A stretch of 64,000 nt of DNA from Guyanagaster necrorhizus (lineage: Eukaryota; Basidiomycota; Agaricomycetes; Agaricales; Physalacriaceae), in the NCBI RefSeq assembly GCF_019112545.1, contig NW_025064881.1, positions 1,524,591-1,588,590 on the forward strand. Direction: 5' to 3'. The position numbers and the translations under genes were made by a program. The notes beneath the pieces are model-generated. The model worked only from the letters and a program-made list of their open reading frames with translations, did not search any database and was not told where the DNA came from. Below are positions 1 to 10,930 of the stretch, in pieces; within the stretch, counting starts at the first letter, position 1, and every line of letters starts with the position of its first letter.

Positions 1-1661
1 AATAGTCAGTTGCCACCTTGTCTCCCATCTTCCCTTTCTTGATCTTCTGCTTGTGTACTTCTTGTATCATCAGATCAATGAATTTATCATTTAACATCTG
101 TTTGAAGATCAGCCATGAGAGATACCAATAGTGTTGTTGCATAATAGATTGAAAGTTTGGGGATATCAGGATCTACCACATCTTCACCTTGTCCTCTAGA
201 TACAAGGAGGTAAAAGTGATCCAGTTCATGTTAGTGCCTAAGTAGATTATGTATATTTTGAAGTATTGTTCATAGTTGACAAGAAATTGATCAATGTTGT
301 TGGAGGCCTCTTTAAAGAATCAGGGCTTCCAGAGTAGGTTGGATTGGCATTGAAGAATAGCCATATTTTTAGAGAGTGATCTCATTGGATTGGGCTATTT
401 GTCAAAGAGTGGGTGGTTCCAGTCAGTAAGTGGCCTATAGAAGGAGTGAAGAGATCTGTCATCAGTGACAGAGCTTCTCTGAGATGTGGCTTCCTTTCAT
501 ATGATCACTCTATTCTATATGATGAATCCCAGTCAGACTGCTTCTGGATCATCATGGACCAGTTCTTTTCCAGTCCTGCTTTCTATTGCCTCATCTGGCA
601 GCAGTTGAGCACTGAGAAGTTGGCTCCCTTTTTCAGTCTAAGGGTTTCAGATGCTGATAGATCAGGTTGTTGGCTGAAGTCTAGATTGAGACAGCTGAGT
701 TGCTGAAGATTGAACTGATGGCATAGAGTATGAATATTAGCTTTGTACTGAGAATGCCATGTATGTGGCTCATTTCAGAGTGATGGGCAGTGATCATAGT
801 ATTGGTCAAATGTCAAACCTTGATTTGTATGCTGGCAGCTCATGGAGCTAGTCTTTCAGATGTCTGGTGTTGTAAGTCTGGATAGCATATTTGATGGCAG
901 AATATTATAAAATATTCTACTACTCATCTGGCTCTGTGTTAATATATAAAAGCCCCATTTATGATACCAACCACTTGGCATCACATCATAAAAATATTAC
1001 CTCCTGTTGATATAAATCATGATACTCTCTGGCTCTCAATCTCTGAATCTCCTTCTATAGGGCTTCTTCATCAGTATCTTCCTTGGTGTACTTCATGAAG
1101 TCCTTGAGCCTATAAGGACCCTCACTGCTCTCTGTTTCCTCATCATTTTTAACCTCATCATTCTCACTTTCTTTTTTGAGGAGAGAAGCAACAGGCTGAT
1201 TGAAGATACTCCTCATAGAAGATTTGATTGTTGCTAGGAAACTGATGGGACTAGATACTGGATCCAGCTGTAGGGCTGAGGGGGACAGAGGTGGCAGATA
1301 GACCTGCTTGGAGACTGGCTCTAATCTTGATATCATACCAGTTACTGTCATGTGCTCACACTGCTGTCAGGTTCTCACTATAGACTTGAAAGTTTTCATA
1401 GAACTCTGAGTTGAGAAACTGTCCAGTGATTTGACTTCTGAGGAATTGCTAGAGAGTATAGTCAGAGATATAGGCATTGAGAGATACTCATAGCCTATAG
1501 AGGCCAAGAATAGACTTGGCATCTGAGTGGATAGTGTCAAGACTGGAGGTGTGTTGGGAGAGGGGATATTGGAGGGTTTTAGAACTGGTAGTTCAAAGAG
1601 AAATATCATCTCTTTGGGGAGGGAGAGTGTTGTCCCTCCTTGCAGCTTCACTAGGGGTGAC
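1..1661 (-). pseudogene. TE-A gag, capsid and central block (degenerate)
   Basis: On the minus strand this holds the middle of a Gag reading frame. The capsid-type domain lies at about 1-370. A KMWWILI motif, typical of the Retrotrans_gag family, reads from about 190 down to 165. A conserved acidic block of the Gag extension lies at 1055-1351, ending in the EDTDEEAL motif seen in nearly every copy here. Between them are many stop codons, mostly of the kind made by C-to-T change. There is no CpG at all in 1-1140. Capsid assembly is the expected role of the first part; the role of the acidic block is unknown. Confidence 0.8.
1657..1661. repeat. Target-site duplication GTGAC of TE-B
   Basis: GTGAC at 1657-1661 directly precedes the TE-B 5' LTR. 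The same five bases follow the 3' LTR at 9831-9835. This fixes both ends of TE-B and shows it entered TE-A in one event. Confidence 0.93.
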
Positions 1662-2130
1662 TGTTATGATTTTTATGCTTATTCTTCATCCTTTATGCAT
1701 TTAACTCCTATTTATGCTTAGTTAGAGCATCTGAACCAAGCACTTGGGACTATAGGACAGGCTTAGTCAGCACAACAAGCCTGATTGGTCATTGTCTCTC
1801 AATGCAACAGCATTGCTTAACAACATACAATAAACTTTTTGTGTACAGTAGCAATGCCCAAGGACAAAGAGTATAAAGGACTTGACAATATACAATAGGA
1901 AGGTAGTATAATTAGCTACAACCTCAACAATATTTAAGTAGACTCACTCTTGCTGGCATACCCCAGCTTCAAGCTAAAGTTTATCTTTATGCTATTCTAT
2001 ACTTGAGCCAATCCTAAGGCCTTGTGACACACTAATCAGAATACACATCAGTGAACTCAGTCAATCTTCTGAAGTGCAAGGAGACTTCTGTTTATCACAT
2101 GTTCTGTTCATATGACACTTGGATCTAATA
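1662..2130 (+). repeat. TE-B 5' LTR
   Basis: The LTR is 469 bp. It starts TGTTATGATT and ends GGATCTAATA, where the 3' copy has the canonical CTAACA end. Compared with 9361-9830, nearly all differences are transitions, many of them TG in one copy against CA in the other. One example is CA at 1800-1801 against TG at 9500-9501; another is TG at 1803-1804 against CA at 9503-9504. This points to decay of CpG sites after insertion. Confidence 0.95.
1931..1977 (+). promoter_or_regulatory. LTR core promoter with TATA box and transcript start/self-primer
   Basis: A TATA-like TATTTAA begins at 1931. Thirty-four bases on, at 1965-1977, stands AGCTTCAAGCTAA, which pairs (apart from one decayed CpG) with the primer site right after the LTR. 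In Tf1-type elements the first bases of the transcript anneal to the primer site, so this is the expected transcript start and the start of R. The same 34-bp spacing occurs in TE-G (28691 to 28725). Start-site use is inference. Confidence 0.7.
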
Positions 2131-2145
2131 ATTAGCTCAAAGCTT
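2131..2145 (+). other. Self-complementary primer binding site of TE-B
   Basis: ATTAGCTCAAAGCTT directly follows the LTR end. It does not begin with TGG, so it does not look like a site for the CCA end of a tRNA. Its core is complementary to the LTR stretch at 1965-1977 and, without mismatch, to the version in TE-G (28725-28737). This fits the self-priming known from Tf1 and sushi elements. Confidence 0.8.
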
Positions 2146-2186
2146 CTAACTTCTCTTTCTTAAGCCTAGTTGTGCTGAGAAACTGA

Positions 2187-5100
2187 ATGCCTGCCCTGAA
2201 TTCAACTGACCTGAACTTTGATCAAGAGTTCTTTAAACTCCTAGCCTCTATCATCAGAACACTTTTAGGCTTACTTGTGATCATCCAGCTGTGCTGGGGA
2301 CATCACTCAATTACTGCTTAAGCTATCTGACATTACCAAGAATTCCAGCATATCTATCATATTCTATGAAATGTAATCTCAGACCTCTCTCTATATGATA
2401 TTCCAGACTTCTGACAAATGACTTATTAGCTCTTGACCAGCCTCCTACCAGAAGCCAGACCTAGTGGCACATATTAGAGGGATGGTCAAGAAGAGAGAGA
2501 GCAATGCCTCTCTTGACCAAGACCAGACAGAAACCAGCATTCTTGCATCCCAAGAAACTGAGGAATACTTGTATCAGATACCATATCAAATCATGAGGAT
2601 GAGGGACTCCTAGAGGACTTCTTTCAGCAGTCTCTCTCCTCTGATCCTTCTACTGCCTCTCACATCTATAGGATTGCTAATTATGCCTGAGACTCTCTCA
2701 ATGCTGCTTGGGTGGCTTTAAGATCCTATGCTATAGCACTTGGAAGCCAGCCTCACAGCAGCCTCATCTCAGCCTACCACTCTGCAGAGACCAGTGCCAG
2801 AATAGAGCAGACACTCTCTGACAGGCTTAATGATGAGTGGCAACTTCAGGAGAGCTAAGATGAGATTATCTACTGTCTATTCCCCTCATGGAACCTTAAC
2901 ATCCTCTTCAATTATAATGAAGCCATTCAACAAAAAGAACAATAACAATATCAGATTTTAGCCAAGCACTGATGAGCTCTCAGCAGTCTGGAGTGGTAAA
3001 TTATAGAAGAAGGACAATGAGCCTAGAGTGCTGCAGCTTATGATGCTTGAACCAGAGACAAGCAGTATCAAGTTGAGAGGGAGTGTCTTTAGGCTGGATC
3101 CTCAGATTGGTATGGGCTTCATTCACAGCTTTCACTCTCAACTTCTATATTCCAGGAGCCCAGTACTGAAGAAGACTCATGAGCAGATAGACTCTATGAG
3201 ATCCTTACTGCTGATGAAGCAAGGAGGGCAGGGGACAATGGGATTCCATCTCTAGGATGAACAAATCTCTGTCCCACTAGCCCTGAAACCCTTAAATATT
3301 CTCCTCCCCAGTGAATCCTCAGTATCAACACTATATTCAAGGATGATGAGTCCATCCTTGGGCACTACAGACTATAAGTACCTCTCAATGCCTATGTTCC
3401 TGCTTGGGCTCTCCAAGGATACTTGGAAAGTTGAGTCATCTGACAATTCCTTGATGAAGAATACTACTAAAACTTCTGTCTTTATAGCAAGTGAGTGGTG
3501 GTTGCATGAGCAGCAGGAGGAAACTGATATGATGTCTCTATTGGGAGTTGTCTCACCACTGACTATATTGTTAGACCCAGCAATGAGGGCCTCTCTGCTG
3601 GATCTAGCACCTAGCTAGAGTAGCAGATTGATGAAAACCACTCAACTGCTAGGAGACATAGAGAGTATCTCCACCCTGCCCATTGCTTTCCTCTTAGAGG
3701 AAGGTGAGAGAGAGAGAGAGGACAGAATGGAAACTGAAAGCAGTGAGGCTCTCCACTTTAGAGGGAAAATGGCTTACTTATTAAATGAAGACACTGATGA
3801 AGAAGTATTGGAAGCAGAGATACAAAGTGCAAGAGAAAAATAGTATCAGGAGTGGTATACATGAGGAGTAGTATTCTTATAGCATGATGCCAACTGGTTG
3901 ACATCATGCCTTAGAAAATTATACACCTATGCTGAACTATATGAATGCACAGAAATTCTACAACATGCTACTATGGCATATACTGCTAAGCAGTACAATA
4001 AACATCACTCTGAAGATCTGGTCAGTACAGTACCAAAATACCAACTGCCACCCAAGATCCAACTAATGTCTTGGACACCTTCTGTCATGCTGAAAAGAGC
4101 TGTATATATGACACCCTCTATCTGAAGTATATTCTCATACTCCACACTCTTAGAACAGTCAACAGCCACTCAGCTATCATGATCCTGAGCTTGAGCATCC
4201 TTCACTCCCAAAAGCTACCAAAATCCATGGACTGGCAGGGAGAGCTGAATCCTTGGGGCTCAACCTCCATCTGATGAAGCCACAGAAAGCAGAACTGAGA
4301 AAGAACTGATCTGAGATGATCTGAAGGCAGTCTGACTAGGATTCACCATCAAAGATGGCATTATCATCTGAAAAGAAGCTGCTCCACAAGGAAGCCCTGT
4401 TACAGATAACAACTCACTCCACTTATTCCTCAGACCACCAAATAAATGGCAATGTCTCTCTTCTCAGAGTGGTCCAATCTGATGGGCTCTCTTTCTGACA
4501 ATGCTGCTGTGCTACAATGCAGGTTAGACTTGCTTCAGAAGCCTCATCTCTTCAAGAGGGTATCCAATGATATTGACCAATTCCTGGTTGACTGTGAATA
4601 GTACTTTGAGGTCTACATTGGGTACCTTGGCTCTGATATGAATAAGATCATATTTGCTGCCTCCTACTTTAAAGAAAAAGCAAAAATGTGGTGGATTCTT
4701 ATCTTCCCAAATTTCTGGTCTTCTATCTGAGAGCATTACTAGTATCTCTCATGGCTGGTATTTAAACAAATGCTCCATGACAAATTTATTGATCTGGCAG
4801 TGCAGGAGGTGTACAAACAGAAGATCAAGGTCTACAAGATAGGTGATAAGATGGCTATAAACTACTTTGATAAGCTAGAATGGCTTGCAAAGCTCATAGA
4901 TATTTGGGACAATACAGCAAACAATAGATGAATAGTTGAGGCTCTCAAAAGAGAAGTCCCCTCCTTATATATCATAATGATTTCTGCTATCAGCATCAAA
5001 GCCTTGATGCTGGTGGGATATAACAAATAGAAGGAATGAATTGTTGAGATGTATAAGGAGCAACAAAGGCAGAAAGCAGAGCAATCAACTCTGCAAGATT

Positions 5101-5450
5101 ATCTCAAGAAATTGACTCTGCTAACCCTGAATAAGCAATCAGAGACAACTGCTGGAAAATCATCAGGAACCTTGATGGCCTCCACTTATCAGGTCCAGAA
5201 GACAGAAACAGGAACTATGTATACAGAGGCAGAGAAGCCCATGGACATAGATTGTATGAAGAAGGAAGAGAAATACTTTAATTGTGAGTAAAAGGGCCAT
5301 ATAACAAAGAACTGCCTAAAGAGAAAATGAATCTGAGAAGACATACAGGTGCAGATTTGCTGAACTCCAGAAGAAGGAGGAAGAACTTGGCATGAAAATG
5401 AAGATGGAGGAGATAAAAGATAGGGCTGGGCAGTGAGCAATTTCACTGAA
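2187..5450 (+). pseudogene. TE-B gag, long form with N-terminal extension (degenerate)
   Basis: The likely start is the ATG at 2187, after a leader of about 56 bp; other copies have it at the same place. Codons 10-45 hold a hydrophobic run (LLGLLVIIQLCW). A central acidic block with NEDTDEE lies at 3628-3843, and a conserved block with the KLYTYAELYE motif at 3898-4050. The capsid-type domain starts near 4539 and carries KAKMWWIL; a CCHC zinc knuckle follows at about 5270-5320, with the first Cys changed to Tyr. At about 1080 codons this is far longer than the usual Ty3/gypsy Gag. The first and last parts share one frame, but the central blocks are offset by +1. The role of the first 780 codons is unknown. 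Confidence 0.8.
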
Positions 5451-5879
5451 CCAGCCAAAGGACCTTATAGTGTGCAAACAATAGCTGCTAGTCAGACTAA
5501 CACTATCTCTGTAGTTATGTCTATGCCTAAATTATCTATGCATTTGGATATACCCATTGCTGTTACACACACCAAGGAATTGCCTGAAAAAACTCAATCA
5601 TCTACAGACTGAACAGAGGCAGTGAGTTTCACTGGTTGGCTAAAGCCATTTGATACTGAATAGACCTGGTGAGCCATTAAGGAAGCAAAGAATGAAGCAG
5701 CAGCAAAAGCTGTACTTAGAAACTAGATCCACAAGGCCTAAGCCAAAGAAGTGGTAGATGGAATGATAGAAGAAATGAGGAAGACCAAATGTTGTCGAGC
5801 TCTAGAATGGCTTGACAAGCTCTGAGGACCACAAAAGTTCATTTGTCAGTCTAAAGCTCCAGGATGAGATCTCCTCATC

Positions 5880-6190
5880 AAAGCCCAGCTAGAGATGCTC
5901 ACATCTTGGAATACTTATATGGTAACTGCTCTGATTGACAATGGCTGCACAGGCAGTTCTATTAATTGTATTTTCATCATTAAGTACAAACTTCTAATTC
6001 AGGCCATTGTAGCACCAATCCTAATATACAATGCAGACAAGACAAAAAATCAAGCTGGTTCAATCACTGAATTTGTCGAGCTTAGACTTATAATTGAAAA
6101 CCACTCCAAAAGGATCAACTTGGTAGTAACTGACTTAGGGACTAAAGAAGTTTTTCTTAGTCATAACTAGCTGACCCACTATAACTCACT
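5880..6190 (+). pseudogene. TE-B aspartic protease domain (degenerate)
   Basis: The frame from 5895 reads ALIDNGCTGSSIN. The retroviral-type protease motif D-S/T-G is present as DNG, probably from an AGT/AGC to AAT/AAC change. Downstream the typical FLSHN stretch (FLGHDW in other copies) is followed by a stop. The domain would cleave Gag-Pol. It lies in the same frame as the capsid and reverse transcriptase, which supports a single polyprotein without a gag-pol frameshift. Confidence 0.85.
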
Positions 6191-6599
6191 TATCAATTGA
6201 AAGATCAGGAGGATCATGTTTGCAAGGTGCCAATGTCAGAAGATCCTATTTAAGTTGCTCAACAAGGATTCTCAAGATTGGTGAGACAAGAAGATAGAGA
6301 ATGGCGAAACCATTTTTGCTATAGACCTACAAAATGCTATACATGTCTGAGCCATGCACTATGCTAACAACTTAGCAGCAAAAGCCAATGTAGGGAAGGA
6401 GAAAAAGACATTCAAAGAAATGGTACTAGAGTAGGTATAAGACTATCAGAACTTATTCAACAAGGAAAGTTTTGATAAGTTGCCAGCCTCAAAGCCATGA
6501 GATCATGCTATTGAGCTAATCTCCAATGCTAACATCAACTTAGGCTGTAAAATGTACCTCCTCAGTAATAATGAATAGCAGGAACTTGACAAGTTCTTA

Positions 6600-7800
6600 G
6601 ATGAGAATCTCTCCAGCAGAGGGATTTGGCCATCAAAATCTCTGATGGCCTCACCATTCTTTTTTATCAAGAAAAAAGACAGCAAGCTCCAACCAGTGCA
6701 AGATTACCAAAAACTCAATGAAATAACAATTAAAAATCATTATCTCCTTCCACTGATCTTAGAACTCATAGACAAGCTCTGCAGCATCTACTACTATATC
6801 AAACTGGACATTTACTGGGGTTACAATAATGTATGCATCAAAAAAGAGAATGAATGAAAAGCCACCTTCCACACAAATTGAGAACTGTTCAAGCCCACAG
6901 TCATATTCTTTGGGTTAATCAATTCACTGGCTATCTTTCAGTGGATAATGAACAACATTTTCAAGGATCTCATCATCACTAGAAAGATCACAATTTACTT
7001 GGATGACATTCTCATCATGTCTAAGATCTAAGAAGAACATTAGAAGCTAGTTTGGCAGGTACTAGCTCTAATAAAGAAACATCAACTTTTCCTCAAAGCT
7101 GAAAAATGCGAGTTTGAAGTACTCAAGACCAAATACCTTAGGATCATCATCAGTGAAGGAAGCATCTGCATAGACTCTGTTAAAGTAGCAGAGATAACAA
7201 AATGGCTGGAACCCATCAAGAAGAAAAAACTACAATCATTCCTCAGGTTTACAAATTTCTACCAGCAATTTATCTAGAACTACAGTAAGATAGTCCACCC
7301 CATGATGCAACTAACTGAGAATGCTCTATAGACCTGATGCCTGGCTCAGCAATCAGTATTTGACAACCTTAAACACTGGTTGACAGAGAACATAGTCCTC
7401 ACAATACCAACATAGAGAGGAAGGTTCTGAGTGGAGGCTGATTCCAGTGAAGGCACTATCAGGGCCATATTATCTCAGAAACAGAATAGAAAGTGGCAAT
7501 CTGTAGTATTCCTGTCAAAGGTGCTTATGACTACTGAGTGCAAGTATGAAATATATGACAAAAAACTGCTCAACATCATGCTCACTCTAGAAGAATGATG
7601 ATACTACCTGATTGATGCCATCGAAGTTTTTGAGATCTGGACTGATCATTAAAACTTATAATACTTCTGACAACCACAAAAGTTAAACTGATGACAGGTC
7701 TGATGGGTAACCAAGCTCAGTCAATATCAGTATACATTATACTATAAGGCTGATATAGCAAACAAGAAGACTGACCTTCTCAGTCAACAGATGGACCATA
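6600..7800 (+). pseudogene. TE-B reverse transcriptase and RNase H (degenerate)
   Basis: The fingers and palm begin with FFFIKKKD (6657) and QDYQKLNE, followed by KLDIYWGYNNV. The catalytic YLDD box is intact at 6996-7007 (YLDDILIM). RNase H starts with EADSSEG, its first Asp at 7440, and includes the IWTDH motif near 7640. Several stop codons interrupt the frame, and many are TGG to TGA/TAG or CGA to TGA changes. The enzyme would copy element RNA to DNA in the particle. Confidence 0.92.
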
Positions 7801-8029
7801 ATCAAGAAGGAAACAACAATGAAGGGGTTACACTATTAAAGCTTGAGTACTTCTGGGCAATGGTCATGCTGACTGAGAAGGAGATTTATGAGTGCATCAA
7901 AAGTGCAACATAAGACAACCACAAGTGAGACCAATGAGTGGCTCCATCACTCAACTACAAGCAGGGCATAACAAAAGAAGAAGAGCTAATCTGTTACAAT
8001 AGACAAATCTACATTCCACATGACTAGGC

Positions 8030-9010
8030 ACTTTGTGGCAAGATTATTGCCATCTGCTACAATCATGCTACTGCTGGTCATTCCAGCATTGCTAAAACTA
8101 AAGAGTTAGTGCTCTGAGAGTATTAGTGGCCTAAAATAGGTTAGAACATCATCCAATACATTAAAGCTTGCAAGATTTGCCAGCATGGCAAATCCTCAAT
8201 GCAGCCATGACCAGCACTGCTATATCTGAATAAAGTTTCATCAGCATTGTGGACTCACATTTCAGTAGACATGATAATCAGCTTATCTGAACACAATGGT
8301 TATGACACTATTCTAGTCATAGTCAATCACTTCTCTAAAGCAATCATCCTGATCACTTATTTAATAGAATTAATCTCTGAAGGATAGGCAAAGATCCTAT
8401 GAGATGAGGTATATACTAAATATGGCATGCCTCAAGTGGTCATTTTAGACAGAGGACTACAATTCATCTCCAAGTTCCTTGATGATTTATATAAGCTCCT
8501 TAATATCAGATGAAATGCCTCAACCATCTATCGTTCTCAGATGGATAAGCAAATGGAGTATGCAAACCAAGAAGTAGAAAAGTATTTTTGACTTTTTATC
8601 AACTATCATCAGGATGACTGGATTGAATGGCTGGCACTCACTATATTCCAACACAACAATTGTGTTCACTTCACCACAGGAAAAACCCCTTTCTTTATCA
8701 ACTTTGACCAACATTCCTACATCACTAAAACCAAACAATCACATATGATGACCTCTGCATCTACAAACTTTGCTATTATGATGGCAAAAATCCACAATAA
8801 AACCTGCTCAGCTCTTGAAAAGGCTGCAGCAACTATGAAGAAGCATTATGATAAGCATTGGTCTCTGGTGCACAAATACTCAATCAATGACAAGGTGTGG
8901 CTCGATATGACTAATCTATATCTATCATGTCTAAAATGCAAACTTGCTAATAAATGAATGGATCTATTTGCCATCCTAGCAAAAGTCAGCATTTCTGCCT
9001 ATAAACTCAA
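8030..9010 (+). pseudogene. TE-B integrase (degenerate, catalytic triad kept)
   Basis: The HHCC zinc-binding part is at about 8060-8190, with CKICQHGK at its end. The catalytic residues stand at D 8268, D 8448 and E 8556. That is 60 codons between the two Asp and 35 residues between the second Asp and Glu, as expected for a D,D-35-E integrase. A GDKVWLD-like motif (NDKVWLDMTNL) lies near 8890. Stops interrupt it, but the frame is the same as upstream. It would insert the DNA copy into the host genome. Confidence 0.92.
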
Positions 9011-9139
9011 GTTGCCACCAACCTGGAAGGTTTATGATGTCTTTAATGAGGCACTATTGACACTCTATATCGCATCAGCATTCTCCAATCAAGAGAATCC
9101 ACTGCTGCCACCTTCCAACTTGATTGATGATGAGAAGCA

Positions 9140-9330
9140 CTATGAAATTGACCAAGTATTAAATTATAAACTATGAAAGATTAAAGCATGTAGAGGGGGG
9201 AATGATGATGACCATCAACTATCTGGTCAGTTGGAAAGGCTATAGCCCCAAGTCAAACCAGTAGATCAACAAAAAGTATATAAACATAAATGATGCTATC
9301 TATGAATATAAATTATCTCTAAATTAAACC
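9140..9330 (+). pseudogene. TE-B chromodomain (frameshifted)
   Basis: The segment begins with the conserved EIDQVL motif and continues towards the DYLVSWKGY core seen intact in TE-G. A run of six G at about 9196-9201 adds one base relative to TE-G, so the core NYLVSWKGY is read in another frame. Chromodomains at this place define chromoviruses and are known to guide insertion towards marked chromatin. Confidence 0.8.
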
Positions 9331-9342
9331 ATCAGGACAATA

Positions 9343-9360
9343 GTCTTAATGAGAGAGTAA
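9343..9360 (+). other. TE-B polypurine tract
   Basis: A purine-rich stretch (TTAATGAGAGAGTAA) ends directly at the 3' LTR. TE-G has TTAAGGAGGGAGTAA at the same place. It is the expected plus-strand primer site. Confidence 0.75.
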
Positions 9361-9830
9361 TGTTATGATTTTTACACTTATTCTTCATCCTTTATGCATT
9401 TAACCCCTATTTATGCTTAGTCAGAGTGCCTAAATCAAGTGCTTGAGACTATGGAACAGGCTTAGTCAGCACAACAAGGTCTGATTGGTCATTGTCTCTT
9501 GACACAACAGCATTGTCTGACAACACACAACAAACCTTTTGTGTATAGTAGCAACACCCAAGGACAAAGGGCATAAAGGACTTGACAATATATAATAAGA
9601 AGATAGTATAATTAGCTATGATCTCAACAATATTTAAGTAGACTTGCTCTCACTGGCATACCCCAGCTTCAAGCTAAAGTTTATTCTTATACTATTCTAT
9701 ACTCAAGCTAATCCTAAGGCCTTATGACACACTGATCAGAATATGCATCAGTGAACTCAGTCAATCTCTCAAAGTGTGAGGAGACTTTTATTTATTATGT
9801 GTTCTGTTCATGTGATGCTTGGGTCTAACA
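9361..9830 (+). repeat. TE-B 3' LTR
   Basis: The LTR is 470 bp, from TGTTATGATT to GGGTCTAACA, with perfect TG...CA ends. It is directly followed by the target duplication GTGAC at 9831-9835. The self-primer stretch and TATA-like box are at the same places as in the 5' copy. Confidence 0.95.
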
Positions 9831-9835
9831 GTGAC

Positions 9836-10873
9836 AGGACTATAAGGTCCTGCCTAAGGGTCTGTTTTTATGTCACTGGGCTCCTGGAAGAGAGACCTGC
9901 TAAGCTCAGATCAGAGACTATACCAGCCTGAAGAGCTGCTCTCTAGTTGAGTTGCTTTGGCTTTCTGCTGCTGTCAGTGAAACTGTTGGTCTTCTTTGCC
10001 CTCCTCATACTCTTGCTGAGCCTCTGCCTGGACATGCTCTGCAAGGTCTTTTCAGGCTTGCTTGGGATCACTCTGGGCTTGCTCCTCTTATAGCTGCTCT
10101 TGTTATTGAAGTGCTGTATCATAGTTAAACAAGACTCAGAGGTCTCAGTCTGGGAAGATTCAGTGGATGATTCTATCCTAGGCCTTAAGTCCTCAACCTT
10201 CAGTAGTGTTTGGATAGAACATTACCCACTCCACCCTATGGTCATCATGGTTGGAATGGATGGAGAGAGTGGGACTCTCAGTCAGAGTTGCATAGAGAGA
10301 GTCATATTCTGACTGTGACAAAACATCTCAGGATCTTGGAGCCAATCTAAGGATATCAAGAGAGTCTCTGATGTGGTCAGTAATCTCAGAAGCTCTTGTA
10401 GTGGTAGAATGGTTGAGGGATGATGAGTCATCAAAGAAGTTTGAAGGGAAGTCTTTGTCCTCATAGTTAGAGACAAGAGATGAGATCTATGAATTCTGAA
10501 ACTCTGCAAGGTGAGGGTCTCAGTTTCTGCTGTCAGATCATTGAGGGAGATATCTGTGTCTTTCTTCTTCTTGAACATCCCCCATATGTGAGCTGCTAGG
10601 CTCAGCTTCTGGTAGAAGGCATTCTGTGGGCTGGTGAGATGTTCTTCTAGATTTAGGGATGTCATAGAGCAGGAGGTCAGGAGTTATGTTTTAGAGAATT
10701 CAGCAGATATTCTGAAATTCCTGGTAGTGTCTAACTGTCCAGGCTGTGATTGATTGATGTCTATAGCACAGCTGTATGATCATCAACAATTCCAACAATG
10801 TTCCAATAATAGAGGTGAGGAGTTCAAAGAACTCATGATTGAAGTTCAGAGATTCAGAGTTGATAGATGGTAT
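9836..10873 (-). pseudogene. TE-A gag N-terminal extension (degenerate)
   Basis: The minus strand carries the first 1038 bases of the TE-A Gag region up to the TE-B insertion. The start codon position (10873-10871) now reads ATA instead of ATG. The region around 10665-10870 corresponds to the hydrophobic start conserved in TE-B, TE-D, TE-H and TE-M. An open stretch at 10282-10665 lies in the serine/threonine-rich part. I cannot name a domain here. Confidence 0.7.
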
Positions 10874-10915
10874 TTAGTTTCCTCCACACTATAGTGCATA
10901 AAGAAAGGAAAGATG

Positions 10916-10930
10916 AAGCTTTGAGCTAAT
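10916..10930 (-). other. Primer binding site of TE-A
   Basis: On the minus strand, ATTAGCTCAAAGCTT stands directly after the LTR. It is identical to the TE-B site and fits the self-priming model. Confidence 0.75.

Larger units (their letters stand above)
1662..9830 (+). mobile_element. TE-B: full-length Tf1/sushi-type Ty3/gypsy element
   Basis: This is a complete element of 8169 bp with LTRs at 1662-2130 and 9361-9830, flanked by GTGAC. Order inside: primer site, long Gag region, zinc knuckle (about 5275), protease (about 5930), reverse transcriptase (6600-7260), RNase H (7430-7770), integrase (8030-9000), chromodomain (9140-9330) and purine tract. The two LTRs differ mostly by transitions. 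The capsid-to-chromodomain part keeps one reading frame, broken only by stop codons until a frameshift near 9200. It is inserted in TE-A in the opposite orientation and is inactive as it stands. Confidence 0.95.

Noticed and set aside
2131..2145. A tRNA primer binding site
   Set aside because: The site starts ATTAG, not TGG, as needed for pairing with a tRNA CCA end, and it has a good complement inside the LTR. Self-priming explains it better.
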